Assembly: GCA_902478825.1 (NCBI GenBank)
Contig: CABSMK010000018.1
Location: forward strand, 1 to 17,023
DNA length: 17,023 nt
Direction: 5' to 3'
From: an uncultured Collinsella sp.
GTDB taxonomy: Bacteria; Actinomycetota; Coriobacteriia; Coriobacteriales; Coriobacteriaceae
Positions within the stretch are counted from its first letter, which is position 1; each line of letters begins with the position of its first letter. A model generated the notes under the pieces. The model was not told the DNA's origin and did not search any database. It was given only the letters and a program-made list of their open reading frames with translations. Both the position numbers and the translations under genes were made by a program. Below are positions 14,886 to 17,023 of the stretch, piece after piece.

Positions 14886-15305
14886 TTAGACCAACTTTCC
14901 AAGACAGTGATCGATCATATGCTGGATCATCTGTGCCTCAAAGCCCGCGTAGTCGCGGCGGCACTCCTTCATCTTGCCGTCGACAATCTGGTCAAAGGCA
15001 ACCTTGCACTTGATATAGCGCGTGGACTTGGTGACCTCCTCGTGCGTCAGGCAGCTCTCCTCCATCTTGCTGGCGCCCAGGCCAAACACCAGACGGGGGT
15101 TGTAGAGCACGTGGGGCTCGCCGGCATCGTCCAGGTAGACGCAAACCTTCTTGGTAACGCCAATCTGGTTAGCGGCCAAGCAGCCGGCATCGTCGAGCGA
15201 CTTGATGGTATCGATCAGGTCCTGAGCAACCGACTCGTCCTCGACGGTCGCAACCTCGCAACGCTGGGACAGGATAGCCTCGTCGTGGCAAAGCTCTTTA
15301 ATCAT
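14886..15305 (-). CDS. Peptide deformylase-like protein with Glu-to-Met change in the HExxH motif
   Basis: This is a 139-residue protein, short for the family (about 150-190). The ATG at 15305 is chosen because GGAGG lies five bases upstream; an ATG four codons earlier has none. Peptide deformylases remove the formyl group from nascent proteins using a metal held by a Cys and two His. The three family motifs are recognisable: G-C-L-A-A-N-Q (41-47) for GxGxAAxQ, ESCLTHE (83-89) with Cys85 for EGCLS, and QHMIDH (128-133) for QHExDH. Metal ligands Cys85, His129 and His133 are kept, but the catalytic Glu is Met130. Either this is an inactive or repurposed paralogue, or it uses another base. It is single-gene, divergent from azgA, with TATACT (15339-15344 on the minus strand) as a likely -10 box. 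Confidence 0.88.
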   Translation of the reverse strand: MIKELCHDEAILSQRCEVATVEDESVAQDLIDTIKSLDDAGCLAANQIGVTKKVCVYLDDAGEPHVLYNPRLVFGLGASKMEESCLTHEEVTKSTRYIKCKVAFDQIVDGKMKECRRDYAGFEAQMIQHMIDHCLGKLV

Positions 15306-15338
15306 ACGTTCCTCCATAGGGGTCGTTGTAACCGCTTA

Positions 15339-15378
15339 AGTATACGGTACCCACACATTTTCATGCGAAAAATACCGT
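15339..15378. promoter_or_regulatory. Divergent intergenic region: deformylase-like -10 box and ACGGTA/TACCGT inverted repeat
   Basis: TATACT on the minus strand (15339-15344) is a good -10 box about 34 bases upstream of the start at 15305. ACGGTA (15344-15349) and TACCGT (15373-15378) form an inverted repeat with a 23-base gap that begins at the -10 box. Regulatory use is a guess. Confidence 0.35.
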
Positions 15379-15437
15379 CCGTCTGCTACAAAGCGCCGAA
15401 CATCAACATGCGAGGAACAACAGCGTCGTAAAGGGGC

Positions 15438-15481
15438 TATAGTGGGTAAGTTCGTGTCAATCGGCCTAAACTCGGGGCCGA
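15438..15481 (+). promoter_or_regulatory. azgA -10 box and leader hairpin
   Basis: TATAGT (15438-15443) is a plausible -10 box 56 bases before the start at 15499; no good -35 box is visible. In the leader TCGGCC (15461-15466) pairs with GGCCGA (15476-15481), ending two bases before the purine-rich ribosome site. No purine-riboswitch core is recognisable. Confidence 0.4.
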
Positions 15482-15498
15482 GCAAGGAAAGGGTATGC

Positions 15499-16809
15499 AT
15501 GGACGAACTATTTCACGTCAGCGAGCGCAAGTCCACAATCGGGACCGAACTCCGCGCTGGACTGACAACATTCCTGGCGATGGCCTACATCATCGCCGTC
15601 AACCCCGCGGTGCTCTCGGGCGCTGGCATCGATGCGGGAGCGCTCGCCTGCGCCACCTGCCTGGGCGCCGGCATCATGACCATCTGCATGGGCATCTTCG
15701 CCAACCGCCCGCTCGCCTGCGCGTCGGGCTTAGGCGTCAACGCGATGATCGCTGGAATCACCACCACCGTCTGCGGCGGTGACTGGCACGTGGCCATGAG
15801 CGTCATCTTCCTCGAGGGTATCGTCATCTTGCTGCTCGTGCTTTGTGGCCTGCGCGAGGCCATCATGGACGCCATCCCGGTTGTCCTGCGTCACGCCATC
15901 TCGGTGGGTCTGGGCCTGTTCATCGCCATGATTGGCCTGTGCGATGCCGGCATTATCACCGCTGGCGCCGGTACACTCGTCGGTCTGGGCGACATCACCT
16001 CCCCCACCTTCATCGTCGGCATCATCTCCATCCTGGTGACAGTCGCCCTCGCCTGCCGCAACGTCCCCGGCTCGCTGCTCATCGGCATCGTCGTCGCCGT
16101 CATCGCCGGTATCCCCCTAGGTGTGACCCATGCTCCGACCGGTATCATCGCCCCGCTCGACTTCTCGAGCATCGGTGGCCCCATCGCCGACGCCGGCGGC
16201 GTGCCCGCCATCGTCAAGGTCCTTACCGACCCCACGCTCCTCGTCATCTCGTTCTCGCTGCTCATGAGTGACTTCTTCGACACCATGGGCACCGCGATGG
16301 CCGTGGCCAAGCAGGGCGAGTTCCTCACCGACGACGGCAACGTCGAGAATATCAAGGAGATCCTGATCGTCGACTCCGCCGCCGCCGCTGTGGGCGGTTT
16401 CATGGGCGTCTCCTCCATCACCACCTTCGTCGAGTCCACTTCCGGCGCCGCCGACGGTGGCCGCACGGGCCTCACCTCCGTCACCACCGGCGTGCTGTTC
16501 ATTCTCGCCGCGTTCTTCTCCCCCATCGTCACCATCGTTTCCAGCGCCGCCACCTGCGGTGCTCTGGTCTACGTCGGCTACCTCATGATGAGCGAAGCCT
16601 CCGAGATCGACTGGTCCGACGTGTCGCAGGGTTTCCCGGCGTTCATGATCGTCGCCGGCGTGCCCTTCACCTACTCCATCTCTGCCGGCATTGGCCTGGG
16701 CTTTATCGCCTACGTGATCGTCGCGCTCTTTAAGGGCGAGGCCTCCAAGATCAAGCCGCTCATGTGGATCGCAGCCCTTGCCTTCCTCGTCTACTTCTTC
16801 GTGGCGTAA
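15499..16809 (+). CDS. AzgA/PbuG-type purine permease (NCS2 superfamily)
   Basis: The 436-residue, about 12-14-span membrane protein imports purine bases (guanine, hypoxanthine, adenine) with protons. The ATG at 15499 has the purine-rich AAGGAAAGGG upstream and opens the usual short N terminus before ELRAGLTTFLAMAYIIAVNP (residues 17-36), the first signature of the family. SGLGVNAMIA, SLLMSDFFDTMGTAMAVAKQ and especially TFVESTSGAADGGRTGLTSV (two substrate-site segments) match AzgA-like permeases. The preferred base cannot be told. It is transcribed alone, divergent from the deformylase-like gene, and closed by a strong terminator. A longer frame back to an ATG at 15442 would include the leader hairpin and lacks a ribosome site. 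Confidence 0.93.
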   Translation: MDELFHVSERKSTIGTELRAGLTTFLAMAYIIAVNPAVLSGAGIDAGALACATCLGAGIMTICMGIFANRPLACASGLGVNAMIAGITTTVCGGDWHVAMSVIFLEGIVILLLVLCGLREAIMDAIPVVLRHAISVGLGLFIAMIGLCDAGIITAGAGTLVGLGDITSPTFIVGIISILVTVALACRNVPGSLLIGIVVAVIAGIPLGVTHAPTGIIAPLDFSSIGGPIADAGGVPAIVKVLTDPTLLVISFSLLMSDFFDTMGTAMAVAKQGEFLTDDGNVENIKEILIVDSAAAAVGGFMGVSSITTFVESTSGAADGGRTGLTSVTTGVLFILAAFFSPIVTIVSSAATCGALVYVGYLMMSEASEIDWSDVSQGFPAFMIVAGVPFTYSISAGIGLGFIAYVIVALFKGEASKIKPLMWIAALAFLVYFFVA

Positions 16810-16836
16810 CGGCATAGTCTGCTAAAGCAGAACATC

Positions 16837-16877
16837 AAGGCGCGGAGTCGCATCGAGCGGCTCCGCGCCTTTCTTTT
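16837..16877 (+). terminator. Intrinsic terminator of the purine permease gene
   Basis: AAGGCGCGGAG (16837-16847) pairs perfectly with CTCCGCGCCTT (16861-16871) around a 13-base loop, followed by TCTTTT. It starts 27 bases after the stop at 16809. Confidence 0.95.
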
Positions 16878-16985
16878 AGCGTCTGCCCCCGCGCCAGCGT
16901 GCGACAATTGAGGCTGTCAATATCACAACACCGAGAGAAGCCTGCCTTGGAAGCGCATCATAAGCAGATAACCGTTTACTCAGAG

Positions 16986-17023
16986 CTGTCTCTTATACAC
17001 ATCTGACGCTGCCGACGAATAGA
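16986..17023. other. Sequencing adapter read-through (Nextera/Tn5 mosaic end plus read-1 adapter), not genomic
   Basis: CTGTCTCTTATACACATCT (16986-17004) is the Tn5 mosaic end, followed directly by GACGCTGCCGACGA (17005-17018), the complement of the Nextera read-1 adapter. The last five bases ATAGA would be the first bases of an index and fit the complement of the S502 index as I remember it. The true genomic sequence therefore ends at about 16985. Confidence 0.97.

Noticed and set aside
15379..15498. Purine riboswitch before the purine permease
   Set aside because: The three-way junction and conserved loop sequences are absent; only a simple hairpin is visible.

Overview
The window reads as a chromosomal contig-end fragment of a high-GC, host-associated Gram-positive bacterium. 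A gut Coriobacteriia member close to Collinsella is my best guess. It rests on the bile salt hydrolase, the Tat-dependent lipoprotein, the AzgA and Kup transporters, the GC-rich coding bias and the strong AGGAGG-type ribosome binding sites; no marker gene proves it. The last 38 bases are not genomic: 16986-17018 is the Nextera/Tn5 sequencing adapter, followed by what looks like the start of an index.

Layout. 1-288 is the 3' end of a LysR-type regulator. A bidirectional terminator (351-391) separates it from a leftward block, 5491 to 412: an amidohydrolase-like protein, two proteins of the neutral ceramidase family whose genes overlap by four bases, and a PTS EIIBC permease. All four could serve one uncharacterised catabolic pathway. 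The two ceramidase-like proteins are short and lack signal peptides, and no 6-phospho-glycosidase is present. Next comes a leftward gene for an XRE-type DNA-binding domain fused to an AlaA-type alanine aminotransferase (5719-7239). Upstream of it lies a perfect 20-bp palindrome and further copies of the same half-site; inside it is a second, well-formed translation start exactly at the aminotransferase boundary. A LysR regulator (7402-8259) is divergent from an EamA-family exporter (8378-9289), with a LysR-type box between them.

The right half holds the potassium transporter Kup (9447-11678), a 60-base nested inverted-repeat element (11740-11799), a Tat-exported lipoprotein with an alpha/beta hydrolase domain (11894-13444), a choloylglycine (bile salt) hydrolase with its full catalytic set (13789-14754), a short peptide-deformylase-like protein whose catalytic Glu is Met (14886-15305), and an AzgA-type purine permease (15499-16809).

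The most interesting points are the HTH-aminotransferase fusion with its phased operator array and internal start, the amidohydrolase/ceramidase-like/PTS locus with degenerate active sites, and the deformylase-like protein with an HMIDH motif. No tRNA, rRNA, CRISPR array, insertion sequence or phage gene was seen.
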